Origin: Parapedobacter pyrenivorans_A
Lineage (GTDB): Bacteria; Bacteroidota; Bacteroidia; Sphingobacteriales; Sphingobacteriaceae
Length of the DNA: 64,000 bases
Direction: 5' to 3'
NCBI RefSeq assembly: GCF_041925275.1
Contig: NZ_JBHEUZ010000002.1
Location: forward strand, 1-64,000
Below, piece after piece: positions 8,598 to 17,148 of this stretch. Numbering within the stretch: the stretch's first letter is position 1; every line of letters begins with the position of its first letter. Made by a program: the position numbers and the translations under genes. The notes under the pieces are model-generated. The model was given only the letters and a program-made list of their open reading frames with translations. It was not told the DNA's origin and did no database searches.

Positions 8598-9683
8598 ATG
8601 GAGAAACTGACGCAATTTTTTTGGTGGTGCAGCGGTGTCCATCAATCCACACTGGCTAAATACCCCGCCGAGCATAGCAAGTATGTGGGCATTGGGGCAA
8701 CGATTTTTTTCACAGGGTTTTTTGCCGCCCTGTCGGGTGGATATGCCCTGTATTTTGTGTTCAGTGGCGACGGTGGTGCCATCGGTTACGCCGTGCTTTT
8801 CGGATTGCTATGGGGACTGGCGATTTTCAATATGGACCGTTATATCGTGTCGAGCATCAATAAGAATGCATCCGGCTCCAAACAGTTCTTACAAGCTACC
8901 CCACGTATCCTGTTGGCGATTCTTATCGGTATTGTTATTGCCCGTCCACTGGAAATCAAGGTATTCGATAAGGAAATCCGCGACCAGCTGCGGGTTACCT
9001 ACCTCGATCGGCAACGGGCAAGCATCGATACCCTCAATCGTGCATTCGATAGTAAATACACCATTGAGTTGGCCAAAATTGACGAATTGAAAACGGAGCG
9101 GGATTCACTTGAGGCAACTATCAAAGCTGACCGTGTGAAGCTCAAGATGGAGACCTTTGGTGAAAAAAGTATAGAAACATCGGGTATCGTGGGGTATGGG
9201 CCCTATGCCAAGCAACGGCAGGCCGAATTGGAAAAGCAAGAACAGCACCTGGACACGTTGCGGTCGGCTATCGCGGGACAGGAAGCCTTCATCGGGCAAC
9301 GCAAGCAATTCGAAGGATTGATGGATGCCCAGTTACTCACCGGGGCGCAAATGGATAGCGCTGTAAACCGGGCAGGGTTTGCCGACCGAAATGCTGCGTT
9401 GGGCGACTTGAAGTATTATCCCGACGGAAGCGTCAACAGTTCGAACTATTGGTCGATAACCTTCATTATGCTACTTTTCATTTTTTTCGAATGCTTGCCT
9501 GTATTTGTTAAGTTAATGAGCGCCCGCGATGCTTATGATGTCGCGCTGAAAGACCAACAGGTGACTGATGTCCATCGTTCGGGCAGGGATCGTGATTCAG
9601 AGATAGCTATTATGGATGGGGTGTATGATACCAAGGTACAGCAGGGCATCGAACGGCAAAAGGCACAATTGTGGGAAGGGTAA
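8598..9683 (+). CDS. DUF4407 domain-containing membrane protein
   Basis: A 361-aa membrane protein of the DUF4407 family. Three transmembrane segments cluster near the N-terminus (about residues 30-55, 58-80 and 97-115), followed by a charged coiled-coil region (about 130-225, 'AKIDELKTERDSLEATIK') and a fourth segment at about 275-297 next to 'FFECLPVFVKLMS'. 'IFNMDRYIVSSINKN' after the second helix is typical of the family. Function is unknown, with a coiled coil displayed on one side of the inner membrane inferred. It lies 98 nt upstream of the sensor kinase gene on the same strand. Confidence 0.88.
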   Translation: MEKLTQFFWWCSGVHQSTLAKYPAEHSKYVGIGATIFFTGFFAALSGGYALYFVFSGDGGAIGYAVLFGLLWGLAIFNMDRYIVSSINKNASGSKQFLQATPRILLAILIGIVIARPLEIKVFDKEIRDQLRVTYLDRQRASIDTLNRAFDSKYTIELAKIDELKTERDSLEATIKADRVKLKMETFGEKSIETSGIVGYGPYAKQRQAELEKQEQHLDTLRSAIAGQEAFIGQRKQFEGLMDAQLLTGAQMDSAVNRAGFADRNAALGDLKYYPDGSVNSSNYWSITFIMLLFIFFECLPVFVKLMSARDAYDVALKDQQVTDVHRSGRDRDSEIAIMDGVYDTKVQQGIERQKAQLWEG

Positions 9684-9781
9684 CACTCCGAATCCCATTC
9701 ATCCCCACTTTTCCTGTTTTCATCCCATTTTATTGTCCCATCTCGGCCATTTGGCGTTCTTTGTCGGAAAAGCATTAAACT

Positions 9782-11200
9782 ATGAAGCTGAATCGTATTG
9801 AAATTATCTTGGCCACGGGCATTTACGCATTTGCAATCGTGCTCATCTTTAGCAATCAAGGCGGCGCCTGGGGCACACGCGACGCCGTTTCGTTGATGGG
9901 CTATGCTACTGTCATATACGGAGCGTATGTGGCATTCACGCAGTGGATTTCGTCGGCATTTTTCAAGGAACGGAAAATCGATCTGGGTATTGCATTTACG
10001 TTATTGCTCTTCTTTTTGGTTTGGTTGGGGCTCACCACCTGTGTTTGGGTACGCGATTACCACCGGTGGGGTGATGGGGAGTTCGTCATCCACCTCAAAC
10101 GCGGTGAATCGCTGGGTGGCGCATTGCTTGTGTTCCTGCTGCTTTTTGTCTACGAAGGTATTAAGCGCCTCATCCGGTACTTGCAGGAAAATCATAATAC
10201 GTTCGGTACGCGTATTGCCAAGGAAAGTTTGGTGGTGCTGGGCGGCGGGGCATTGGTTTTTATGATGTTGATGGCTATTGAGCAAGACCTTGCCGTACTC
10301 TGGCTGAGTTTGGTGCCCTATGCCTATCTTATTTTTGCATTGAATGTATACGGGTTGTTGCCGTTGAAAGAGAAACGGAGATATACGTTCTCAATGTACC
10401 TGCTTTTAGCCTTGGGGCTATCGTTTGTTGCTTTTGTGCCATTTGGGTTGTTTTTTTTGAACGTCACCGGGTCGGCAGGGCCTTTATATTTCGTCATGTG
10501 GATTTGCGCCAACCTCACCATGCTACCGCTCGCCAATTTCGTATACCAGCGGCAGAAGGAACGCATCGGTCAACTGGTAAATCTCCAAACCGAACTTGGA
10601 CAGACATCGGCCGGGCTGAGCTTCCTACGGTCACAGATCAACCCACATTTCCTGTTCAATATTCTTAACACCCTATATGGAACCGCGCTACAGGAAGATG
10701 CCGAGCGTACGTCCACAGGTATCCAGAAATTGGGGGATATGATGCGTTTCATGCTCCACGAGAACAACCAAGACCGCATCCTGTTGGCCCGGGAGATTGA
10801 ATACCTCCGCAACTACATCGACCTCCAGTTGTTGCGTACCGCCACATCTCCCGAGATCACTGTGGAATGTGATATCAAGGATGCGTTAGAGAGTACTTAT
10901 ATTGCGCCGATGCTGCTCATCCCGTTTGTGGAAAACGCGTTTAAACATGGTGTCAGCTTGAACGAGAAATCGTGGATCAAGGTTAGCCTCTATGAATCAG
11001 ATGGGGAGTTGTATTTCGATGTGCACAACAGTATCCACCGCAAACCGGAGTCCGACCCGGAACGGCGCCATTCAGGCGTTGGGCTGGAGAACGTAAAACA
11101 ACGCTTGGTTGTACTTTATCCAGACCGGCATGAGCTGGTGATCCGCGAAACCACCCAGGAGTATTTTGTGCACCTAACCATAACATTGCAACCAAGATGA
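9782..11200 (+). CDS. LytS/YehU-type sensor histidine kinase
   Basis: A 472-aa inner-membrane histidine kinase of the His_kinase (PF06580) class. The N-terminal half has multiple hydrophobic segments (about residues 8-25, 40-60, 75-95, 115-135, 155-175, 180-200, 205-230, 235-255) as sensor. The H-box 'RSQINPHFLFNILNTLYG' is at about residue 290, the N-box 'LLIPFVENAFKHG' at about 380-392 and the G-box 'GVGLENVKQRL' at about 433. The signal sensed is unknown. The LytTR regulator starts 58 nt downstream and is the likely partner. Confidence 0.92.
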   Translation: MKLNRIEIILATGIYAFAIVLIFSNQGGAWGTRDAVSLMGYATVIYGAYVAFTQWISSAFFKERKIDLGIAFTLLLFFLVWLGLTTCVWVRDYHRWGDGEFVIHLKRGESLGGALLVFLLLFVYEGIKRLIRYLQENHNTFGTRIAKESLVVLGGGALVFMMLMAIEQDLAVLWLSLVPYAYLIFALNVYGLLPLKEKRRYTFSMYLLLALGLSFVAFVPFGLFFLNVTGSAGPLYFVMWICANLTMLPLANFVYQRQKERIGQLVNLQTELGQTSAGLSFLRSQINPHFLFNILNTLYGTALQEDAERTSTGIQKLGDMMRFMLHENNQDRILLAREIEYLRNYIDLQLLRTATSPEITVECDIKDALESTYIAPMLLIPFVENAFKHGVSLNEKSWIKVSLYESDGELYFDVHNSIHRKPESDPERRHSGVGLENVKQRLVVLYPDRHELVIRETTQEYFVHLTITLQPR

Positions 11201-11220
11201 AACGCATCGTACGCCAACGA

Positions 11221-11252
11221 TTTGGCCAGTTCTCATAAACTTAGTATCTTGG
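11221..11252 (+). promoter_or_regulatory. promoter of the LytTR regulator gene (leaderless type)
   Basis: TTTG at 11221-11224, a 20-nt spacer and TATCTTGG at 11245-11252 match the Bacteroidota -33/-7 layout with one mismatch in the -7 box. The ATG at 11259 comes 6 nt after the box, so the transcript would begin at or a few nt before the start codon. The regulator could thus be transcribed separately from its kinase. Confidence 0.55.
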
Positions 11253-11258
11253 GTCCCG

Positions 11259-11951
11259 ATGATTACTGCCATTGCTATAGACGACGAACCCATAGCGCTT
11301 GATGTGGTGCGTAGCCACGCAGCCAAGGTGCCTTTTCTGGATCTACAAGCTACGTTTACCAATGCGTTCGAAGCGATGGACTATTTGCGGCAATACCCGG
11401 TGGATTTGCTTTTCCTCGATATCAAGATGCCTGATATCTCGGGGATCGAGTTTTTCAAGAGTCTAAGTAGGAAGCCACTCGTTGTTTTTACCACGGCTTA
11501 CTCTGAACATGCCGTAGCAGGCTTTGAATTGGATGCCGTGGATTACTTGCTCAAGCCTTTCTCGTTACCGCGATTCCTGAAGGCGTGCAATAGAGCACAG
11601 GAATGGCTGGAGCTACGTGGCAAGGATATCAAACCGGCGTGTCTCTTCGTCAAAACCGGTTATGATCAAGTCAAAATCGATTTCGATACCATCGACTACC
11701 TCGAAGCGACCGGCAATTATGTCAACTTTGTGCTCGGCGATAACCACGTGCTGAGCCGCATGACGATTACCGAATGCGAAGCATTGTTGCCCGTCGACCG
11801 TTTCGTGCGTATCCATCGTTCGTTTATTGCGGCTATCAACAAAGTGCAGAAAATCGAGCGGCACCAACTTGCCATCAACGGGAGCATATTGCCCATCGGC
11901 GCATCGTATATGGGTGCGGTGAAGCAATTGACGCCGAAACAATCGATTTGA
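11259..11951 (+). CDS. LytTR-family response regulator
   Basis: A 230-aa transcription regulator. The receiver domain covers residues 1-115, with the acidic cluster Asp8-Asp9-Glu10, phospho-acceptor Asp54 in 'LLFLDIKMPD', Thr in 'VVFTTAYSEHA' and Lys in 'DYLLKPFSLPRF'. The LytTR DNA-binding domain lies at about residues 130-228 ('IDYLEATGNYVNFVL', 'DRFVRIHRSFIAAINKV'). LytTR proteins bind paired direct repeats near their targets. No target sites can be assigned here. It pairs with the upstream kinase; the tolC-like gene follows after a 138-nt gap. Confidence 0.92.
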   Translation: MITAIAIDDEPIALDVVRSHAAKVPFLDLQATFTNAFEAMDYLRQYPVDLLFLDIKMPDISGIEFFKSLSRKPLVVFTTAYSEHAVAGFELDAVDYLLKPFSLPRFLKACNRAQEWLELRGKDIKPACLFVKTGYDQVKIDFDTIDYLEATGNYVNFVLGDNHVLSRMTITECEALLPVDRFVRIHRSFIAAINKVQKIERHQLAINGSILPIGASYMGAVKQLTPKQSI

Positions 11952-12042
11952 CCAATTGTCCGTTTTCGAACACTTACTGCCCGATATCGAACAGCGATGG
12001 AAGTATGTTCTTTTTCAAGCAGCTTATAGTCATGCGATTGCG

Positions 12043-12078
12043 GTTTTGGCGCAAACAATGTTTGCATTATGCCAAAAC
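12043..12078. promoter_or_regulatory. nested inverted repeat before the tolC-like gene
   Basis: GTTTTGGC at 12043-12050 pairs perfectly with GCCAAAAC at 12071-12078. Inside it GCAAAC (12051-12056) pairs with GTTTGC (12060-12065). The structure covers the ATG at 12069 and ends 11 nt before ATG 12090. It could be an operator or an RNA hairpin affecting translation start choice. No U-run follows, so it is not an intrinsic terminator. Confidence 0.5.
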
Positions 12079-12089
12079 GAAATAAAGAC

Positions 12090-13439
12090 ATGTTTTTACC
12101 GATACGTTATATCGTCTGTTTGTTTGCGGCCATTGGTGCGGCTGCCATGCAGGTCAACGCGCAAAGTATGCTCACCCCCGATACGCTTACCTTGGAGCGG
12201 AGCATCACCCTCGCCCTGACACATAATCGTAATGTACAGCAGAGTCGCTTGCTGGCCGAACATCAAGCCATCAACTTACGGCAGACCAAACAGAACCTAT
12301 TGCCATCGCTGGAAGCGGGTATGGGCCACAGCTACAGCCAGGGCCGGTTTATCAACCCGACGACGAACCAATACGTGGAAGAGAATTTCATTTCAGGAAA
12401 CCAGCATGTTAGTAGCTCGTTGATTTTATTTGACGGGTTACGAATGTTTCACAACATTACGCAGCAGGCCCATGCGTACCGCGCTACCCAATTGGAGGAA
12501 AAGCTGACGGAAGAACAGGTGGCACTGGATGTCACCGCGGCGTACATCAATGTGCTTACCGCAAAGGATATTGTGGCGCAGATCGATAGCCAGGTGGCGG
12601 TAACCCAACGGCAGGTAGAGCGTAGTACGGCACTTTTCGATGAAGGAGCAATTGCCCCGGGAGATTACTACGACCTCAAAGGGCAATACGCCAGCGACCT
12701 TAATAGCCTGAATACGGCGGAGAATACCTTGAGTGAGAATTTGCTGAGCTTATTCCGGCTGTTGAACCTACCCTATGACGAACGCGTATCACTTGCGCCG
12801 TTACAGGAATTGCCCCTGCCGAAGGCTCCCGTACCGGATGCCCAAGCCCTTTACCAAACGGCCTCCGAACGGTTGGGTATTGTCAAAGCTACGGACCATT
12901 GGCAACAGCAGGCAAAATTTTCGTTGAAAGCAGCCCGGTCGTCGTATCTCCCCACCTTATCGTTGGGCGCGGGGTTGTCTAGTAACTATTCGAAAGACGG
13001 CATGGGTAGTTATTATACCCAAATGCAGAACAACCTAGGTCGCTCGGTGGCGTTTTCACTTTCGATCCCCATTTTCTCACGATTTCAGGTGCGGAACAAC
13101 GTGGCCCGGGCAAAGCTCAATGTGTTGGATGCCGAACAGGTAGCCCAGTCCCGTCGCCACGAACTGCAACAAACCGCCCATCAAGTACTCTTCAACTTGG
13201 AGGCGGCCAAGGAACGGTATAAGAACCTCTTAGAACAGGTTATCCACTATACGGAGTCGTTCCGCATCGCCGAAGTACGGTTCAATGCCGGGGCAATCAA
13301 CTCCGTAGATTTTCTCTTTGCCAAAAACAAAATGGACAATGCCAATGCAAACCTGGTCATTGCGCGCTACCAATGGCATCTTCGGCAGCGTATTGTAGAT
13401 TACTACAATGGGGAATTGCTGATCGGTGCAGCAAACTGA
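12090..13439 (+). CDS. TolC-family outer-membrane efflux protein
   Basis: A 449-aa outer-membrane channel subunit of the TolC/OEP family. It has a signal peptide 'MFLPIRYIVCLFAAIG' (cleavage near 'VNAQS'), then two related halves with long alpha-helical hairpins and short beta segments (for example 'LERSITLALTHNRNVQQS' and 'YLPTLSLGAGLSSNYS'). ATG 12069 would add seven residues but lies inside an inverted repeat, so ATG 12090 is preferred. No periplasmic adaptor or RND/ABC pump is adjacent, so its inner-membrane partner must be encoded elsewhere. The 3' end overlaps the convergent ABC ATPase gene by 37 nt. Confidence 0.88.
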   Translation: MFLPIRYIVCLFAAIGAAAMQVNAQSMLTPDTLTLERSITLALTHNRNVQQSRLLAEHQAINLRQTKQNLLPSLEAGMGHSYSQGRFINPTTNQYVEENFISGNQHVSSSLILFDGLRMFHNITQQAHAYRATQLEEKLTEEQVALDVTAAYINVLTAKDIVAQIDSQVAVTQRQVERSTALFDEGAIAPGDYYDLKGQYASDLNSLNTAENTLSENLLSLFRLLNLPYDERVSLAPLQELPLPKAPVPDAQALYQTASERLGIVKATDHWQQQAKFSLKAARSSYLPTLSLGAGLSSNYSKDGMGSYYTQMQNNLGRSVAFSLSIPIFSRFQVRNNVARAKLNVLDAEQVAQSRRHELQQTAHQVLFNLEAAKERYKNLLEQVIHYTESFRIAEVRFNAGAINSVDFLFAKNKMDNANANLVIARYQWHLRQRIVDYYNGELLIGAAN

Positions 13440-14491
13440 CCTGGAAGTGGGTGGAAATGGTTAACCCCGACATGCACCTGCATACCGCTATCGAAGTTGG
13501 CGTTCGCATCGGCGATGACATGCAGCGCAATGGCTTCATGCCGTACGGTGACTAGCTGATAGAATCCTTTAAATTGGATGTCTTGCACACTAAATAGGCC
13601 TCGCTCGCTTTCGGTAATTGACAGCCACTCGGGATGGATGGCCATCGCTGTATGGGTATCTATATCCAGTAGTTGGGCCTCCGTCGCTTCGAGGATATTG
13701 CTTTTAGCTAGCAATCGCGCGGTATATGCATTTGGCGGCTGTTGGTACAGCTGCGTCGGCTGGCCTGTCGCCATCAACCTGCCGCCTTTCAACACAATCA
13801 ATTCGTTGGCCATGGAAAGCACTTCGGCTGGGTCGTGCGATACGAGCACCACGGTGAGCCCGGTTTCTTCTACAATATTACGGATATCCCATTGCAGGGT
13901 TTCCCTGAACGAAGCATCCACCTGATTGAAGGGCTCATCCATGAGGAGTACTTCGGGGCTATTCACCAGTGCCCGAGCCAGCGCTACGCGTTGTTTTTCG
14001 CCACCACTCAGGTCGGCGATGCGCTGCTTGGCCAAGTGGTCGATTCGCAGGCGGCGCAGGCTGGCCGCCGTTTCCCGGTGTTTACCGTCGAGGTCAGTAT
14101 TGGACAGTTGAGATGCCACATTGTCCCACACGTTGGCGTAGGTGTTGAGGTCGTCAAACCCCTGCGATACCATACGCATAGCCTCGTGGCCGGGGATGAG
14201 TTTTTCGCGCGGGCCCGGCACCCGCCAGCCGCGGTAACGGACTTCACCGTTGTCCGGCTCCAGCAACCCATAGATGAGTTTGAGTAGCGTACTCTTGCCG
14301 CTGCCACTCTCACCGATAATGGCGGTGGTTTTCCCTTCGGGAATACCGAAAGAAACGTCGGCGATGGCGACAATTGGTTCCTTGCCGGCGAAAGCACGGC
14401 TTATACGGTCACCATGGATCAACGGCAGGCCTATACGCTGTACATCATTCGGTACCGAACAGGAAGGAACATTTGTAGAGGGTATCGCCAT
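13403..14491 (-). CDS. ABC transporter ATP-binding protein with TOBE-like C-terminal domain
   Basis: A 362-aa ATPase. Walker A is 'GESGSGKST' (about residue 58), the signature 'LSGGEKQRVALARAL', Walker B 'VLLMDEPFNQVDA' and the switch His in 'VLVSHDPAE'. After about residue 245 an added beta-rich domain ('MAIHPEWLSITESERG', 'VQDIQFKGFYQLVTVRHEA') resembles the TOBE module of PotA/FbpC-type importers of polyamines, iron or sugars. No permease or binding-protein gene is adjacent, so the substrate is unassigned. ATG 14491 gives about 25 residues before the first strand. Its last 37 nt overlap tolC on the other strand. Confidence 0.85.
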   Translation of the reverse strand: MAIPSTNVPSCSVPNDVQRIGLPLIHGDRISRAFAGKEPIVAIADVSFGIPEGKTTAIIGESGSGKSTLLKLIYGLLEPDNGEVRYRGWRVPGPREKLIPGHEAMRMVSQGFDDLNTYANVWDNVASQLSNTDLDGKHRETAASLRRLRIDHLAKQRIADLSGGEKQRVALARALVNSPEVLLMDEPFNQVDASFRETLQWDIRNIVEETGLTVVLVSHDPAEVLSMANELIVLKGGRLMATGQPTQLYQQPPNAYTARLLAKSNILEATEAQLLDIDTHTAMAIHPEWLSITESERGLFSVQDIQFKGFYQLVTVRHEAIALHVIADANANFDSGMQVHVGVNHFHPLPGQFAAPISNSPL

Positions 14492-14522
14492 AAATAAAGG
14501 AGGGTATTCAAAAAAGGATAGG

Positions 14523-14640
14523 GAACACAGATGAAACGGATTGAGCAGCTTAACACGGGTTTCTTATTGTTTGTAATCAATGTATTTGAAATATTAATCT
14601 GTGAGCATCCGTTTCATCAGTGTTATCCGCGTTCTATTTT
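14523..14640. repeat. intergenic stem-loop repeat (ATCCGTTTCATCnGTGTT type)
   Basis: The left arm at 14523-14541 (starting GAACACAGATG) is the reverse complement, with one mismatch, of the right arm at 14607-14624. A further 'ATCCGCGTTC' follows at 14625-14634. The loop is about 65 nt and AT-rich. It fills the 199-nt gap between two leftward genes. I recall this word family (ATCCGTGTTATCCGCGTTC-like) as dispersed in many Bacteroidota and other genomes, which cannot be checked here. Confidence 0.7.
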
Positions 14641-14690
14641 ATCTCGTTTTATACGCCCTCTGCAAAATTACGAAATATAACGCAATGATT

Positions 14691-15596
14691 TTAAAATCCG
14701 AGCGTCAAGCCGAAGGCCATGGTTTGCAAGCCAGCTTGGTTCGGACTGTTCTCGAACAGGTCATTGAAGTAGTATTTGGCATAGATGCCGAATGAACCCA
14801 CGCCGAAGCGAGCGAAGGCACCGTAGCGGAATTGGGTGAAGTTATAATCGTCTTTGAACTTCTGCTTGCCCAATTCGTCGCTTTTGAACCGTTGCGTCCC
14901 TTTGAGCAGAAAGCCGCCTTCGGGCCCGAATGCAAACCGCAACCGGCCCAAGCCACTGTAATGTTTGCTCCGTAACTCGAAGGTAAGCGGCAGCCGAAGG
15001 TAGGTGGAAGTGAGCCGGTTTTTGGAGTAGTCTATGGTAGATTGCTCCCACGTAAGTGGTGTGGTGTTTTCTAAGAAATCGATGTCTTCTCGCAGTCGGA
15101 TATAGGTCCAGTCGAACCCTGCCGAAAGGAAGAGACGGAAATTATCATTGAAGCGATAGCCCGCCTGCAGCAGGTCGAAACCGAAATTGACCGTTTTGCC
15201 AGGGCGGTACTTGAAATCGCGGTTGTTGCCGGATAGCGTGAAACTGCCGTTATCCATCAGTTTGACCAAGCCGAGGTCGATCCGCGAGAACGTAATGCCA
15301 TAGATGGGATGTGACTTCCTGGTACGCTCCACGGTTACTTTTACGTCACCGCTGTCCTTATCACCTTTTTCGTACTCGTACGTTTTTTCTGATTTCTCGA
15401 TGGTGATGACACCTTCATCTTTCCCGGGGATGGTGATACGTACTTTCCGCCGCTCCCCGGTTTCTACATCTTCCATAATGACCGTATCCATGGCGGTGCG
15501 ATGGTTTACCCGGAGGGTATCCGTTTTCTTTTTTTCCTGTGCGGTCGCCGTCAGCAAGGCGGTGCAGCATAATAGGGTAAGGATCATGTATTTCAT
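14691..15596 (-). CDS. outer-membrane beta-barrel protein
   Basis: A 301-aa protein with a signal peptide ('MKYMILTLLCCTALLTATAQ'), a charged region of about 80 residues rich in Lys/Glu/Asp ('VTVERTRKSHPIYG'), and then amphipathic strands ending in 'TMAFGLTLGF' with a C-terminal Phe, as in outer-membrane barrels. No enzymatic motif is seen. It lies 24 nt downstream of a membrane anti-sigma-like gene and is probably the last gene of an ECF-sigma module. It could be a target or envelope-stress sensor of that module, which is inference. Confidence 0.75.
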   Translation of the reverse strand: MKYMILTLLCCTALLTATAQEKKKTDTLRVNHRTAMDTVIMEDVETGERRKVRITIPGKDEGVITIEKSEKTYEYEKGDKDSGDVKVTVERTRKSHPIYGITFSRIDLGLVKLMDNGSFTLSGNNRDFKYRPGKTVNFGFDLLQAGYRFNDNFRLFLSAGFDWTYIRLREDIDFLENTTPLTWEQSTIDYSKNRLTSTYLRLPLTFELRSKHYSGLGRLRFAFGPEGGFLLKGTQRFKSDELGKQKFKDDYNFTQFRYGAFARFGVGSFGIYAKYYFNDLFENSPNQAGLQTMAFGLTLGF

Positions 15597-15620
15597 GTTG
15601 ACTTTATATTAAAGGGTGAA

Positions 15621-16427
15621 TTACTTTATTCGCTTTTTCTTGTTTTTTGCTAGGCTGAAATTAAAGTCGAGCTTCAACGAACCTTCGCCGTCGTTGGAGA
15701 ACGTAATTAGCTTCTCGTCGCGCTGATCGACCGCGCCCACTACATAGTTCAGGATGTTGCTTACCCCAAAGGGTTGTTTCGATGCTTCCACTGCGGCCAA
15801 CAAAGTTTCTTCCTCTTCCTCCATTATTACAGGTGGCTGGATATCAGGTACGGTCGCCGCTATCGCTTCCTCACTTACTGGCTGGTTTGCTGAGGGTGGT
15901 GTAGCCTGCTCATTGTTTTTTGCAAATACCTGTGTGGGCGAAGCGGTCTCTTCGGTAATCACGGGCTGGCTATCGGCGGCTTCGGCAGGCCGATTGGCAG
16001 GCGGCGTCTCGGCCATCTGTATTTCCTGTTTGCTTTCGTTTTTCGGCGTTCGGTTTCGCTTGGCGAACAGTTGTTTCAGCCGATCCATGTCTAATGGTTC
16101 TACCGCCGCAGCGGGCTCATGAGCAGGTTCTTCAATAGCCGGGGCATCTGCTTCTTCCTCCTGCGCTACCGGGTTTTGGAGGTAGGTTACTTCTACCGGG
16201 CGGTTATACCAATACACGAAGCCACAAACCACCAGTACACTCGCGGCAACCGATATCCATCGGATAGGAAACCGGCGTTGTTGTTTTATTGGAACGATGT
16301 TGCTTTGCTCCTGTTCGTCGAGCTTTGAGGCAATCTTATCCCACAGGCCACTAGGAACCCCGGGGCGGAAGCTTTCGAACTTACCCGCTAACTGCCTGTC
16401 AAATTCGTTTTTCTTATTTGGATTCAT
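15621..16427 (-). CDS. single-pass membrane protein, probable anti-sigma factor
   Basis: A 268-aa protein with a cytoplasmic N-terminus of about 75 residues ('FDRQLAGKFESFRPGVPSGL'), one transmembrane helix at about 56-76 ('WISVAASVLVVCGFVYWY'), and a long periplasmic Glu/Ala/Pro-rich low-complexity region that ends in a short basic tail. This architecture and its place directly after an ECF sigma gene (14-nt overlap, 16414-16427) fit the anti-sigma partners common in Bacteroidota. The zinc-binding HxxxCxxC of ZAS anti-sigmas is absent, so sequestration would rely on another N-terminal fold. The anti-sigma role comes from context, not from a motif. Confidence 0.65.
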   Translation of the reverse strand: MNPNKKNEFDRQLAGKFESFRPGVPSGLWDKIASKLDEQEQSNIVPIKQQRRFPIRWISVAASVLVVCGFVYWYNRPVEVTYLQNPVAQEEEADAPAIEEPAHEPAAAVEPLDMDRLKQLFAKRNRTPKNESKQEIQMAETPPANRPAEAADSQPVITEETASPTQVFAKNNEQATPPSANQPVSEEAIAATVPDIQPPVIMEEEEETLLAAVEASKQPFGVSNILNYVVGAVDQRDEKLITFSNDGEGSLKLDFNFSLAKNKKKRIK

Positions 16428-16971
16428 GAATCCCTCCTTCTAGTTGTTTTATCCGTTGTTTCAGCCACGCACGCGCCCTGGACAATTGTGACTTGGACGC
16501 ACTTTCACTGACTTGCAGTGATTGGGCTATTTCCTTATGTGAGAATCCTTCTACCGCATACATATTGAATACCACCCGGTAGCCATCGGGAAGCGCCTGT
16601 ATTAGCCGCAGCAGGTCCTCGCATTCCAAGTTGTCCATCGCAAACGTCTGCTGTACATCGTCGTACTCTTCGTTCAGCTCCACTTGTTGTCCGCTGCGCA
16701 TGTTCCGACGGTATGCTTCGATGGCCGTGTTAACAATGACGCGCCGTATCCATCCTTCAAAGGAGCCGTCGCCCCGGTAGCTTCCGAGGTTGCTAAACAC
16801 CTTGATGAAGCCAGCCTGCAACATGTCTTCCGCCTCGAATGTACTGTTGGCGTAGCGCATGCATACCCCAAGCATTTTCGATGCCAATGCGTTGTACAGT
16901 TGCTCCTGAGCCTGCCGGCTGCCGCCTTTGCAGCCTTCATACAAACTTTCTATCGTAACCGTTCGCTCCAA
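16414..16971 (-). CDS. RNA polymerase sigma factor, ECF subfamily
   Basis: A 185-aa ECF sigma factor. Region 2 is at about residues 22-90 ('MLGVCMRYANSTFEAEDMLQAGFIKVF', quoted in part as 'FEAEDMLQAGFIKVF') and region 4 at about 118-170 ('GYRVVFNMYAVEGFSHKEIA', 'VSESASKSQLSRARAWLKQR'). It directs RNA polymerase to a stress or envelope regulon. The start is TTG 16971. The frame continues upstream without an ATG or GTG, so the true start is uncertain. The 3' end overlaps the probable anti-sigma gene by 14 nt, suggesting translational coupling. Confidence 0.9.
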   Translation of the reverse strand: MERTVTIESLYEGCKGGSRQAQEQLYNALASKMLGVCMRYANSTFEAEDMLQAGFIKVFSNLGSYRGDGSFEGWIRRVIVNTAIEAYRRNMRSGQQVELNEEYDDVQQTFAMDNLECEDLLRLIQALPDGYRVVFNMYAVEGFSHKEIAQSLQVSESASKSQLSRARAWLKQRIKQLEGGIHESK

Positions 16972-17148
16972 TTCGGGTGTGTTTATTACTATGATGGTAA
17001 TATCGATAAAAAGGTTGCACGGCAGGAAGGTTTTTTTTCGGCCGTCGTGTTTAGGAGTGCTGATCGCTTTTCCCCTTATAGGTGCGGTCGTTTGCAGTGA
17101 TGGCTACTAACCAGCGGTAACTTAGGCGATTGATATCCGTACTTGGGG

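Noticed and set aside
8409..8675. 89-residue N-terminal extension of the O-methyltransferase
   Set aside because: It is translated from the degenerate intergenic repeat and contains the promoter box. ATG 8408 fits the family start.
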